Shown here piece after piece: positions 41,826 to 51,431 of a stretch of 64,000 nt of DNA (within the stretch, counting starts at the first letter, position 1; the number at the start of each line of letters is the position of its first letter). The notes under the pieces were generated by a model. It saw nothing but the letters and a program-made list of their open reading frames with translations. It ran no database searches and was not told where the DNA came from. The translations under genes were made by a program, and so were the position numbers. Origin of the DNA: Candidatus Uabimicrobium amorphum (GTDB lineage Bacteria; Planctomycetota; Uabimicrobiia; Uabimicrobiales; Uabimicrobiaceae); assembly GCF_009002475.1 (NCBI RefSeq), contig NZ_AP019860.1:1736001-1800000 (forward strand). The letters are read 5' to 3'.

Positions 41826-43550
41826 TTATTTTACACCAACAGTCAAAGCATCTACACGTCGCGGATCTGACGCTCCAAAAAAGAATCCCTTGTCCCACAT
41901 AATACTTTGTGTACTTCCCATAACGCTTTTTTGAACAACCTTGTGCCCCTTTTGGCGTAGTAAATCAAGTGTGTCAAAACTCAAACCTTTTTCCGTGCGA
42001 ATTTCGTCAGGATACCATTGGTGATGGATACGCGGCATGTTACTTGCTTCTGCAACGTTGAGATCGTGGTCAATCACATTTAAAATAATTTGCAATGTGG
42101 TTGTAATAATACGACTCCCACCTGGACTTCCCGTGACCAAAAATGGTTTATCATCTTTGACAACAATGGTAGGGGTCATGGAACTCAACATTCTTTTTTG
42201 TGGTTCGATAGCGTTTGCCTTGCCACCCAAAAGACCAAAAGCGTTTGGTACACCTGGCTTTGCAACAAAATCATCCATTTCGTTGTTCAACAAAATACCT
42301 GTTCCAGGAACTGTAAAACCAGAGCCATAGCTAAAATTTAGAGTGTATGTATTGGATACCGCATTACCATATTGATCCATTACCGAAAAGTGAGTGGTAT
42401 CGTTACTTTCGTGTTTCCACGGATCATCAGCGAGAATTTTTTTGCTTGAAGTCGCTTGTTGTAAATTTATTTTAGACAGCAAATGTTTTGCGTAAGATTT
42501 AGATATAATGCCAGAAATCGGAACTTTCACAAAATCGGGATCTCCCAAATGTTTTGCGCGATCGGCGTAGGCCAACTTCATCGCTTCTGCCATCACATGA
42601 ATTGTTTGCGCACTGTTTTGTCCCCATTTTTTTAGGGGGTAGTGCTCTAAAATGTTTAGCATTTGTACTAAATGTACCCCTCCAGAACTTGGTGGTGGCA
42701 TGGAATACACATCATAGCCGCGGTAACTTCCGTATATGGGGGTACGTATACTTGGTCGGTATATTTTCAAATCTTCTAAGGAAATAAGTCCGCCATTTTG
42801 TTGCATCTCATTCGCAATTTTTTGTGCGATTTCACCTTCATAAAATGCCTTTGTACCTTCTTCGGCTATCTTTTTCAAAGATTGAGCCAAGTCTTTTTGG
42901 TATATCATTTCTCCTGGTTCATAACATTCACCATTTTTGAAGAAAATTTTCATACTCGCCGGACATTTTGCGAATCGCTTTTTCAATCCCTTCAACGAAT
43001 CGGACAGTCCGGGACTCACAGGAAATCCGTTTTCGGCGTAATGAATCGCAGGAGCTAATGCCTTTGCCAAAGAGTAAGTTCCGTACTTTTCTAGGGCCAG
43101 AGCAAATCCGGCAACCGTACCTGGAACTCCAGACGAAAGAAGACTAAAACGCGCTTTTTCGTTATCAACATCTCCGTTTTCATCTAAAAACATGTCGGCA
43201 GTTGCTTTTACAGGTGCTTTTTCTCGATAGTCGATCGTAATGGCCTTTTTCGTTTTTGCATCAAAAACGACCATAAATCCCCCTCCGCCAATGTTGCCTG
43301 CACGTGGAAGGGTCACGGCCAAAACAAATCCCACAGTAACAGCGGCATCGATCGCATTACCACCTTCCTGCAAAACCTTTGCCCCTGCCAACGTTGCTAG
43401 AGCCTCTTGGGAAGCTACCATTCCACGCTTACCGTAAATAGGATGAAAGATATCATTCCCACTAAAAATAGGGGCGTCTTGGGAAAAGGTAGAAATAGGA
43501 AAGATCAGTGTACATATTAGGCATAATTGAATGAATTTTCGAAAATGCAT
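41826..43550 (-). CDS. ggt: Gamma-glutamyltranspeptidase
   Basis: 574 residues. The signal peptide (MHFRKFIQLCLICTLIFPISTFS) directs it to the periplasm. It is made as one chain and cleaved before the catalytic Thr, here T385 in NDTTHFSVMD, into large and small subunits. Further family motifs are GGNAIDAAVTVGF, GNIGGGGFMVVF, SGVPGTVAG and TGSPGGSRI. It hydrolyses or transfers the gamma-glutamyl group of glutathione and related peptides. It stands alone in its orientation, with a possible operator just upstream at 43596-43610. Confidence 0.96.
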   Translation of the reverse strand: MHFRKFIQLCLICTLIFPISTFSQDAPIFSGNDIFHPIYGKRGMVASQEALATLAGAKVLQEGGNAIDAAVTVGFVLAVTLPRAGNIGGGGFMVVFDAKTKKAITIDYREKAPVKATADMFLDENGDVDNEKARFSLLSSGVPGTVAGFALALEKYGTYSLAKALAPAIHYAENGFPVSPGLSDSLKGLKKRFAKCPASMKIFFKNGECYEPGEMIYQKDLAQSLKKIAEEGTKAFYEGEIAQKIANEMQQNGGLISLEDLKIYRPSIRTPIYGSYRGYDVYSMPPPSSGGVHLVQMLNILEHYPLKKWGQNSAQTIHVMAEAMKLAYADRAKHLGDPDFVKVPISGIISKSYAKHLLSKINLQQATSSKKILADDPWKHESNDTTHFSVMDQYGNAVSNTYTLNFSYGSGFTVPGTGILLNNEMDDFVAKPGVPNAFGLLGGKANAIEPQKRMLSSMTPTIVVKDDKPFLVTGSPGGSRIITTTLQIILNVIDHDLNVAEASNMPRIHHQWYPDEIRTEKGLSFDTLDLLRQKGHKVVQKSVMGSTQSIMWDKGFFFGASDPRRVDALTVGVK

Positions 43551-43587
43551 TGGATTCTCACTTTATTAACTGTTTTACAACTTGAAT

Positions 43588-43617
43588 TTGCAAACACCAC
43601 AATTTGTGGTATATAAT
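43588..43617 (+). promoter_or_regulatory. Promoter with palindromic operator before the ATP-cone gene
   Basis: TTGCAA at 43588-43593, an 18 bp spacer and a perfect TATAAT at 43612-43617 form a sigma-70-type promoter. The spacer holds the palindrome ACCACAA-T-TTGTGGT (43596-43610), a likely repressor site. It reads toward the gene at 43725 and also lies just upstream of divergent ggt. Confidence 0.55.
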
Positions 43618-43724
43618 AGTTATTGCTAGGGTATATTATCGATAAATAATCCTTAATTGATAACATATCCTACAAAAATATGTTTAGTCGGGCTTTGTGT
43701 GTAAACTATTAGGAGATTGCTTTT

Positions 43725-44342
43725 TTGTCTAGTATAGAATATATCATAAAAAGAGATGGCTCAAAAGAAAGTTTTGCGTCCGAAAAAATAATCAATGCTA
43801 TTGAAAAAGCAACTGAATCTCTGGGCAAAGATGGCCAGGGTATAGCCGAAAAAGTTTCCTCATATGTTTTATGCGAGATAGAGAAAACTTTTGCAAATAA
43901 AATTCCTCATGTCGAAAAAATACAGGATATTATAGAAGAGGTCCTAATGCAAATGCACTATGGAGATATTGCAAAAGCATACATTATATATAGACATGAG
44001 AGAGAAAAAGAAAGACAACAAAACTTTTTCACAACTTACCGTGAAAATTTATTAAAAAGTATAAAGAAACGCGATGGACAAATTGTTGTTTTTGATGAAA
44101 AAAAAATTTTCAACGCAATTAAAAGTGCCGCGGATGCGACCACTCCTATCGACACACAACTAAACACAAAATTGACCAACCAAGTAATTTGGCATTTAAA
44201 TGAGCTATTCCCGCCTTGGGAGATTCCCGAAGTAGAGGACATACAAGATGTGGTTGAAAAAGTCTTGATGAAGAACGATCTTGAAAAAATTGCTCGGGCG
44301 TACATCCTATATCGCAATAATCGCGCTTGCAAACGCAAATAA
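43725..44342 (+). CDS. Tandem ATP-cone domain protein
   Basis: 205 residues formed almost entirely by two ATP-cone domains (about 5-90 and 115-200), each with a KRDG start, F-x-x-x-K-I-x-x-A-I, V-E-x-I-Q-D and a final AKAYIIYR or ARAYILYR. ATP cones are nucleotide-sensing regulators in ribonucleotide reductases and in NrdR; here no reductase, zinc ribbon or other catalytic part is attached. It is probably a stand-alone nucleotide sensor. The start is TTG at 43725, nine bases after AGGAG; no nearby ATG fits. Its partner is unknown. Confidence 0.88.
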   Translation: MSSIEYIIKRDGSKESFASEKIINAIEKATESLGKDGQGIAEKVSSYVLCEIEKTFANKIPHVEKIQDIIEEVLMQMHYGDIAKAYIIYRHEREKERQQNFFTTYRENLLKSIKKRDGQIVVFDEKKIFNAIKSAADATTPIDTQLNTKLTNQVIWHLNELFPPWEIPEVEDIQDVVEKVLMKNDLEKIARAYILYRNNRACKRK

Positions 44343-44546
44343 AATTTTGTTGTATTTGTTTTTTTACATGGTAAAATTACGCATATTTATGCTTTTTAAC
44401 TTAGGTAAAACGTTGTTAAGATTCGTATAATTTTAGCGATTTAAAACATTTTGTTTCGCTGTGCTTTCCACATCGCAAAATATCGAATCAAAGCTTTATT
44501 CTATAGCAGAAAATACATTCTAATATAATCTTAAAATGAGATAAAT

Positions 44547-45734
44547 ATGTCTATTGAGGAAAAACTCCCCTTTTCTCCAGATGAAATAATTGATGAACAA
44601 GTCAGTGGTTACAAAATTGTTCAACGTATAGAAGATAGTTTGGTGTATCTTGCTTTTCGCAAAGATATTGACCACCAGGTTGCGATTAAAATATTTTATC
44701 CAAACCCATATGCAGACAACCAGCAACTTGTAGTAGATCGCCTAAACACTATATGCAAACTCAACCACCCTAATATTGTGAAGACATACGAGGTGGGTGA
44801 AATACGTGGCGTTGTTTATTGTGTAATGGAGTACATTCCAGGGGAAAACCTATATGACCTCATGAAGAGAAATCCAAGACTTCACTGGGGAGCTGCTGCA
44901 GAAATAGGACGCGAACTTACCCAAGGTCTCGTTGCTGCTCACAAACTAAACGTACTACACCTTAGTTTGCATCCTGATAGAGTTCTATTGAGTAAAGATG
45001 GACAAATCAAGGTAAATTTTTGTAACGAAGGGTTGATTACACCCAGTAATGAAATCGTTCATTACGTTGCACCTGAACTATTTTTGGGACAAGACATACA
45101 AAAAAGTAGTGACATTTATTCTCTAGGAGCAATTATCTACCACATTGTAACGGGAAATCCTCCCCTTGCAGGAAAAGAGCCACAAGAAATTGCTCTAATC
45201 CACCGTCAATTGTCTCCGGTTATTCCGTCCTACGGTGTTGCAGATGTACCCCATCCTTTATCTCTTCTTCTTGAAAGAACAATGACCAAAAAATTGGAGC
45301 AGCGCTACAGCAATTCATTTCAACTTCTTGCAGCTCTTAACAACTTCTTACTCAATGAAGCCTGCGTTCATTTTTATTCTGAAAAAGCGAAAAAACTAAC
45401 TATTGCTCCTAAAAGATACCACCTCGGATCATACAAAGAATTAGTAACACAAGTAGTCAAAGCAGATCGCGATGAGTCATTTGTCCAAGAAATTCATCGT
45501 ATAGAAAAAGAGCTTATCCAAAATAATGCCCCGACTATCCCGCTAAATGACTCCATGATGAATGATTCGCAAGTAAAACCAACTCTATCAAGCAAAGATA
45601 CCTCTATTGTGCAAAGAGCTACAAAATACTTAAGAATGCGTTTTGGAAAAAACTATACATACGTATTGTTCTCATGCTTTTGTAGTTTTACACTCAGTAT
45701 GTTTTTGATGTTTGTTTTTCTCTTCATCAAGTAA
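44547..45734 (+). CDS. Tail-anchored membrane pseudokinase
   Basis: 395 residues. A kinase fold (about 25-275) retains VAIK and the C-lobe pattern DIYSLGAIIYHIVTGNPP but has no glycine loop (RIEDSLVYLAF). HRD is replaced by H-L-S (138-140), and DFG by N-F-C (157-159), so catalysis is not expected. A polar linker leads to one C-terminal membrane helix (about 370-393) with a very short tail. It is probably a membrane-bound scaffold or regulator. It precedes the PilO-like/TPR/VWA genes after a hairpin at 45741-45768 and may be functionally linked to them. Confidence 0.87.
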   Translation: MSIEEKLPFSPDEIIDEQVSGYKIVQRIEDSLVYLAFRKDIDHQVAIKIFYPNPYADNQQLVVDRLNTICKLNHPNIVKTYEVGEIRGVVYCVMEYIPGENLYDLMKRNPRLHWGAAAEIGRELTQGLVAAHKLNVLHLSLHPDRVLLSKDGQIKVNFCNEGLITPSNEIVHYVAPELFLGQDIQKSSDIYSLGAIIYHIVTGNPPLAGKEPQEIALIHRQLSPVIPSYGVADVPHPLSLLLERTMTKKLEQRYSNSFQLLAALNNFLLNEACVHFYSEKAKKLTIAPKRYHLGSYKELVTQVVKADRDESFVQEIHRIEKELIQNNAPTIPLNDSMMNDSQVKPTLSSKDTSIVQRATKYLRMRFGKNYTYVLFSCFCSFTLSMFLMFVFLFIK

Positions 45735-45740
45735 TCACTT

Positions 45741-45768
45741 GGAGTGTCCATTATACAATCGACACTCC
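45741..45768 (+). terminator. Hairpin after the pseudokinase gene
   Basis: Perfect 8 bp arms GGAGTGTC and GACACTCC with a 12 nt loop lie 6 nt after the stop. The T tract that follows is weak (TTCACC), so termination may be partial. Confidence 0.5.
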
Positions 45769-45820
45769 TTCACCATTCTAGAACGATACCTTTTGCCATC
45801 TATGTCTACAGGAAAATCTT

Positions 45821-46621
45821 ATGCAAGACAAAAAATTTTGGAGCGTTACTGCTGGTATAGTTGTCGTATTGTTTGTTAGTTGGAGTTTTGTGATCTCACC
45901 AACCCAACAACAAATTTCACAATACAAAAGGAAATGTAAAAATCTTCATGGTTTGACAAATCAAATCCATTCGCAAGATTACCCGCCTTATGATCATGTG
46001 GTCGCATATGTGAGTAGTCGCCAAACAACACTGAAAAAAAATATAGAACGCCTAAGTAGCAAAATAATGCTAAAACCACAAGTATCTCCTTCACCGAGCC
46101 CTGCAGACTTCAGGCGTGAATTAGAAAAGAAATCGACTTCTATAGAAAATAAGACCAATCGATTGGCAATTAAATTTGATAAAAAGTTAGGTTTTGCAAA
46201 ACAAATTCTGAAAGTCTCTCCTAGACACTATATACATTTACACATAATACATCATGCGCTATGGCAATTAACAGAGATAGTCGAGAAGCAAAACAAAAAT
46301 TTAGATGTATCGCACATTGAACACCTCACTTTAGCACCAAAAACCAAACAACTGATTAACAAGTATTCCATTAGAATAAAAGTAAGTGCGCAACTACATA
46401 CCGTAATGCAGTGGTTACATACGCTATCTCAACCAGTCACGGGCCAGGAAATATTTTTTCACATAGACAAAGTTGTTTTTCAAAACCAAAAACAAAGCTC
46501 TGTTGAAGCTAACATTACGATCTCGGCGGCAAACATTGATTTAGAAAAGAAGAATACTACAGTTCCAAAAGAGCAACAACAAGAGAAAGACACATCAGAC
46601 CCATTATGGGAAAGGTATTGA
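45821..46621 (+). CDS. PilO/GspM-like membrane protein of unknown function
   Basis: 266 residues: a short cytoplasmic end, one membrane helix (about 7-25), a coiled coil (about 30-80), a Ser/Pro linker, and a C-terminal alpha/beta domain (about 140-255, for example VMQWLHTLSQPVTGQEIFFHIDKVVF). This topology resembles the PilO and GspM proteins of type IV pilus and type II secretion assembly platforms, but I see no diagnostic motif, so the comparison is inference. It begins a tight cluster with a TPR protein and a double-VWA protein; the next gene begins 5 nt after its stop. Confidence 0.6.
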   Translation: MQDKKFWSVTAGIVVVLFVSWSFVISPTQQQISQYKRKCKNLHGLTNQIHSQDYPPYDHVVAYVSSRQTTLKKNIERLSSKIMLKPQVSPSPSPADFRRELEKKSTSIENKTNRLAIKFDKKLGFAKQILKVSPRHYIHLHIIHHALWQLTEIVEKQNKNLDVSHIEHLTLAPKTKQLINKYSIRIKVSAQLHTVMQWLHTLSQPVTGQEIFFHIDKVVFQNQKQSSVEANITISAANIDLEKKNTTVPKEQQQEKDTSDPLWERY

Positions 46622-46626
46622 TAAAT

Positions 46627-49110
46627 ATGCAGACGATCAACAAGCAACAAATACTGTTTTTCTCCAGTACATTGGTTGGATTTTTTTTATTTTACACATC
46701 CTATACATCAAAACAAATAGAGTTATTCACTACGCGAACAACTTCCAGTGACTTTTCGCGAAAAAGTGCTAGCATGTCTTCTCCATTTCCCGAAAGAAAT
46801 TTCTATAGCTATTGGTCTGGAAAAGAAAGGTATGTTTTTCGCAAGGTTGACAACTACAAAAAACTTCCACCAAGTAAAATGGCCTTCCCCCAAGTAGAAA
46901 TATCGAAAAATTTTTACTTATTGCCTTTGCCTGTCGCAAAAACAATAAAAATAATTGCCAAAGATTCTTTTTCAGCGATAGAGGAAGAAATCGTTGTTCC
47001 CGAACAACAGCAGCAAAGCTCTTCCGAAAAAGAGTACAGTCGCTTGGCAAAAATATTACTGCGCAAAGTATTAAAAGAAGATGTTATTCTTATGAACAAC
47101 GGTAAAAAATTCTCGGGAAAAATCATCAGTGAAAACCGTAAAGAAGTCATCATTCATGTTGTGCAGAAAAAAACAAACTACAACCTTCCCAAAAAACAAA
47201 TACAAAAAATTTACAGACAAATAGACATCGAAAACGTTTGTAAGCGCGAAGCAAAAAGACTTGCATCACTTTCCTTACAAAAACGTCTTCAATTGGCTTC
47301 CGCGTGTGCAGAACTCGAACAACATTCTTTAGCACAAACTTTGTTCAAAAAAACACTAGAAAAATTTCCCAATGAAGAACAGGCCTTTTTAGGCTTTGTT
47401 GACTATTGGCTCGAAAACCTAAATTATGAACAGGCTTCCCACTGGATTGAAAAAGCTCATCAGTCTTTTAAGAATTCCCTCGAAATTGAACGTAAGTATG
47501 CGCAACTGCTTAGCAAATTAAATTTTGATATTTCTTTTTTAAAGACGTTCCAAAAATCACAAAAACCACAAGATGTGTTTGAAAAAATTGCATACGCCAT
47601 ACACAACCACAACTACACAGAAGCGCAACAACAATTAGCCCTGATTGCTGATGTGAAAAATGAAAATGACAAAGAAGGCTATTTTTACTGGAAAGCTTAT
47701 CTAGAGTATATCGAGGGTAAATTCCCAAGTGCACTCAAGACAAGTGAGAAAATTGCAAAATCGGCCAAATGGTTGCAAAAAATTGCGGCCATTCGTGGAG
47801 CGATATTCTATCTACAAGGTGATTTGCCCAAAGCAAGGGAAGTACTACTTCCCAATGCGCAACAAGGCGATTTGGTATCGCTCTACAATCTTGCATTAGT
47901 ATATTTGGCGAGTAATGCCGCAGAAGAAGCGCAAAAAATTTTAGATAACCTACAAAAAAGTAGTATCGCCTTGTCTCATAATGTCACCTGTGCAAAAGCT
48001 TACATCGCCTATGTCGCCGAAGAAATAGACACCGCGATAGAACTCGCAGAGAAATCAATAAAAGAAAGCCCCAAGAGTTTTCTCGCCAATTATGTTGCAG
48101 CAGAAATCTATTATCAGCAGCAAAATGTGTCAAAAGCATACGAGCTATATTCGAGAGCATTGCAACTACGATTTTCATTTACACCTGTTTTGGTACGTCT
48201 TGCAGAAATCACCTATCGTAGTAATAACATTCGCGACAGTTTTGTTTACATCGAAGAATTGCTAAAGCGCCAAGATGCTCTTTTCGCAGACGATGTCATT
48301 CGCGTTTACAACTTGCTATCACAAATTTATATCCAGCAACAACAATATGCAAAGGCAAAAGAGGTTTTGCAAAAATCTATTCAGGTATCGGCGACAAATA
48401 CCGACACTTTGAAACTGTTTGCTATTCTTGCCAATCAAAGTGGAGACTACGATGTCGCTGCTTCTTATTTAAATAAAGTTTTACAAATAAACGCAAACGA
48501 TGAATACGCAAAACAATATACCTACAATATAAAATTAAACAAAAAGAGCATATACTGGGAAGATACCTTTAGTCGTAAAGGTAGTAACGATGTTCGTCGT
48601 GGATGGTTTGAAGAGGAAAACAATGGTATTGTCATCCAACTGCGCAATAGCCAAGTTTTTTTCTCAGGAACCCAACGCAATAACAGCACAACTCAAATTT
48701 CGCGACAAGTCCCCGAAAAGAGATTTTTAGCGATATCAGCAGATATTACCACTATCGCCAAAGCATATGTTGGTATTATAATTTCTAGCGGTAACAATCG
48801 TCTACTTTTCGGAAAAGACCCTGACAACGATATCGGTTATGGCTTACAAAAGTCGGAAACGGTATGGGAATGGAACAAAATAGAAAATTTTACTTGGCCA
48901 AAAGACCCTGTTGTGAGGCTAAAAATTAAAAAACTACCTGTCAAAAAAAGCAAAGACAGTTACGAAATGTACATAAATGATCAAATGGTCAAAAAATTTC
49001 AAACCAAACTAAACCGCAATTTACAAACGGGCTTTTTTGGCAAAGCAGATTTTGGCATTCCATGGAGCATGCATGTAGATAACGCTAGAATTGTAGAACT
49101 AAAAGAGTGA
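46627..49110 (+). CDS. Membrane-anchored TPR protein with C-terminal LamG-like domain
   Basis: About 827 residues from the ATG at 46627; an ATG at 46606, overlapping the previous stop, would add 7 residues. It has one N-terminal membrane helix (about 10-25) and a short beta domain of the type D-V-I-L-M-N-N-G-K-x-F-S-G-K-I (about 145-185). There follow about ten TPR repeats (about 210-630) and a C-terminal beta-sandwich that looks like a LamG/concanavalin fold (about 640-827). It should lie mostly outside the cytoplasm and act as an assembly scaffold. Its stop overlaps the GTG start of the VWA gene. Confidence 0.75.
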   Translation: MQTINKQQILFFSSTLVGFFLFYTSYTSKQIELFTTRTTSSDFSRKSASMSSPFPERNFYSYWSGKERYVFRKVDNYKKLPPSKMAFPQVEISKNFYLLPLPVAKTIKIIAKDSFSAIEEEIVVPEQQQQSSSEKEYSRLAKILLRKVLKEDVILMNNGKKFSGKIISENRKEVIIHVVQKKTNYNLPKKQIQKIYRQIDIENVCKREAKRLASLSLQKRLQLASACAELEQHSLAQTLFKKTLEKFPNEEQAFLGFVDYWLENLNYEQASHWIEKAHQSFKNSLEIERKYAQLLSKLNFDISFLKTFQKSQKPQDVFEKIAYAIHNHNYTEAQQQLALIADVKNENDKEGYFYWKAYLEYIEGKFPSALKTSEKIAKSAKWLQKIAAIRGAIFYLQGDLPKAREVLLPNAQQGDLVSLYNLALVYLASNAAEEAQKILDNLQKSSIALSHNVTCAKAYIAYVAEEIDTAIELAEKSIKESPKSFLANYVAAEIYYQQQNVSKAYELYSRALQLRFSFTPVLVRLAEITYRSNNIRDSFVYIEELLKRQDALFADDVIRVYNLLSQIYIQQQQYAKAKEVLQKSIQVSATNTDTLKLFAILANQSGDYDVAASYLNKVLQINANDEYAKQYTYNIKLNKKSIYWEDTFSRKGSNDVRRGWFEEENNGIVIQLRNSQVFFSGTQRNNSTTQISRQVPEKRFLAISADITTIAKAYVGIIISSGNNRLLFGKDPDNDIGYGLQKSETVWEWNKIENFTWPKDPVVRLKIKKLPVKKSKDSYEMYINDQMVKKFQTKLNRNLQTGFFGKADFGIPWSMHVDNARIVELKE

Positions 49111-51431
49111 AAGAGGTAATATTGCAAATAATAAAGCGTAAAAACGTTATATTGTTTTTGCGCTTTATCATACTATGTCTCCTGATTTTTCCTTCCGTTT
49201 CCTTCGTAACTCCACCCGCACAGCAAGTGGTTATTTGTCTCGACTTCTCACGTAGCATAAAGTGGCTACACAACAAAAACAATCTGAGTTTGCAGGATGT
49301 CTACCAACAAGAGTTACAAAAAATTACCCAAGCCTTGTCACCACAAGACCAATACGCCATCGTTTGCTTTGCAACACAGGCAACCATCGCCAAAAAATTT
49401 ACCGAAAACAAAACTGTTTTTTTGGAATACAATGGGGACATAGAAACTTCAAGAGTCGATTTAGCCTTGCAGTCAGCGATGACAATGTTTCATACACACA
49501 GCGCTTTGCGTAAAACAATCATAGTCTATAGTGATGGTCTGGTGAAAGATTTGCCACCGCGCATTCAAAAGCAACTCACCTACAACAATATAACCTTGCG
49601 ATTTGAATATTTACAAACACAACAAATTAAGCAACTACGCGACATCGCTATTCGTAAATTGACACTACCTTCATTTGCGAAACAAGGACAAACACTTCAT
49701 GGAGAAATCGTTGTCAAGACTTCCCACAAGACAGAGGCAATGATTCAACTTCGTAACGATGATACAACGATTGAGCAGCGAAGCATATATCTCCCTAAAC
49801 AAGGTGAATATACCTTTCATTTTTTTTTTAATGTAAATGACAAACGCGACATGAATATTACCGCACAAGTTTATTCTCTCTCTTTTGACGATCCGTGTTT
49901 ACAAAACAACATCTATCATCAAAATGTTCATGTCGAGAAAAAAAGTCAAATACTCGAGTTCGGAACACAATTAAGGCAACTAAACGTCGACTTTGCAACA
50001 ATTACATCATACAGTGACCATACCTCTTTTGATGAAATTGATCTACAAGACTATGATGTCGTTGTGATAAGCGATATGGCCTTTACCAAACTTCAGCGCT
50101 TCGATAATTTGATCGCGCAACATATCGCAAATGGGCACGGATTAATGATGATCGCTAGTCCAAAAACTTTCGCCCTCGGTGGATACTCAAACACAAATAT
50201 CGAAAAATCTTTGCCGGTATGGACTACGCCACGTCAGAAAAACTCCCAGCATATAGTTGTTTTGCTCGATATTTCTGGAAGTATGAATGAAAAGTATTCC
50301 ACAACAACGAAAATAGAAGCGGCCAAGCAGGCCATACTTGAAATCAATGATCAGTTAAATGGTGAAACGTTGGAATTAATAGCTTTTAATAACAACATAT
50401 ACGATATTTTTTCACAAAAAACCGCTGACATAAACAGTAAAATTGCGACACTGCGTGCCAACGGTGAAACAAAAATAGTTCCGGCACTGCGTTACACACT
50501 CCAGAAAAAACCTCAGCAAAAACACATCATCATTATCTCTGATGGCGAAGTACAAAAAAACATTATGAATCAACTGGGAACGCTTCCGAAAAATACTTCC
50601 CTCTCGGTAATAAGTACGGGAAAAAACAACAGTATATTGCAAAAGATTGCGCGCTGGGGAAAGGGAAACTTTTACGATGCAAATTCAATGGCCCTTCGTG
50701 AAATTATTTGGCGCGACCTTCTAGAAACAAAAGGAACCCTACTCATCGAAAAAAATACCATGGTCGTACGTAAATCACATGCCATAAAAAATTGGAGTTG
50801 GGAAGACTATACAGGAAAATACATTGGAAAGTACGTCTTAACAAAAGCAAAATCATCAGCAAAAACACTTATACAAACACCATCAGGAGACGCTTTACTT
50901 TGTGTTGCCAATTATCAATTGGGTAGATGTGTCGCGCTAATGACAAATACAAGCTGGACCAAAGATCTTGCCGTAGAAAAGCTCATTGCCCAAGCATTAC
51001 AATGGCTTACTTCCATAGGTAATTCACCCTACAAAATTTTTATTGACCACCACAAGAATAAAATCCGTATACGCTACCACGTGGACAAACACAATCAACA
51101 AATTTTTGTACGCCCACAATGGCTACAACAAAGATTTACCATGCGTGAACGCGAGCATGGTATTTACACTTTAGAATTACCAATGCCAAAAAAATCCATT
51201 ACCAGCAACCTTAGCGTGCAGTACAATGACATACATTTACCAGTAAAATTTCACTTGGTGTATTCACCAGAGTATGTGAATTTGACAGATGTTAATTACA
51301 TCGCAAGCACAAAAAATTCAAATAAAAATTCAAATAGTGTAAAAAATATGGATAATATATTAATATGCTTTGCCGTCATATGCTTTTTACTAGAGAGGTT
51401 TCTTAATAAGGGAATACAAAATGGATTTTGA
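49107..51431 (+). CDS. Membrane protein with two VWA domains
   Basis: 774 residues. An N-terminal membrane helix (about 14-32) is followed by a first VWA domain (about 38-190, MIDAS start DFSRS), a beta region, a GATase-like fold (about 290-360: YDVVVISDMAF) and a second VWA domain (about 380-540, MIDAS DISGS with later TK-x-V). A C-terminal membrane helix lies at about 748-764. VWA domains bind metal-dependent partner proteins. The GTG start overlaps the previous TGA by two bases (GTGA). With its neighbours it looks like an uncharacterised envelope complex; no MoxR ATPase is present. Confidence 0.8.
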   Translation: MKEVILQIIKRKNVILFLRFIILCLLIFPSVSFVTPPAQQVVICLDFSRSIKWLHNKNNLSLQDVYQQELQKITQALSPQDQYAIVCFATQATIAKKFTENKTVFLEYNGDIETSRVDLALQSAMTMFHTHSALRKTIIVYSDGLVKDLPPRIQKQLTYNNITLRFEYLQTQQIKQLRDIAIRKLTLPSFAKQGQTLHGEIVVKTSHKTEAMIQLRNDDTTIEQRSIYLPKQGEYTFHFFFNVNDKRDMNITAQVYSLSFDDPCLQNNIYHQNVHVEKKSQILEFGTQLRQLNVDFATITSYSDHTSFDEIDLQDYDVVVISDMAFTKLQRFDNLIAQHIANGHGLMMIASPKTFALGGYSNTNIEKSLPVWTTPRQKNSQHIVVLLDISGSMNEKYSTTTKIEAAKQAILEINDQLNGETLELIAFNNNIYDIFSQKTADINSKIATLRANGETKIVPALRYTLQKKPQQKHIIIISDGEVQKNIMNQLGTLPKNTSLSVISTGKNNSILQKIARWGKGNFYDANSMALREIIWRDLLETKGTLLIEKNTMVVRKSHAIKNWSWEDYTGKYIGKYVLTKAKSSAKTLIQTPSGDALLCVANYQLGRCVALMTNTSWTKDLAVEKLIAQALQWLTSIGNSPYKIFIDHHKNKIRIRYHVDKHNQQIFVRPQWLQQRFTMREREHGIYTLELPMPKKSITSNLSVQYNDIHLPVKFHLVYSPEYVNLTDVNYIASTKNSNKNSNSVKNMDNILICFAVICFLLERFLNKGIQNGF

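Noticed and set aside
43596..43610. NrdR box
   Set aside because: The palindrome shares ACAA/TTGT with NrdR boxes but is a single site with a different core and no second site one or three helical turns away.
44426..44431. Promoter TATAAT before the pseudokinase gene
   Set aside because: A perfect -10 hexamer, but no acceptable -35 at 16-18 bp and no extended -10; chance is likely in this AT-rich gap.
45660..45734. Separate small membrane protein gene
   Set aside because: The hydrophobic segment is the in-frame C-terminal anchor of the pseudokinase.
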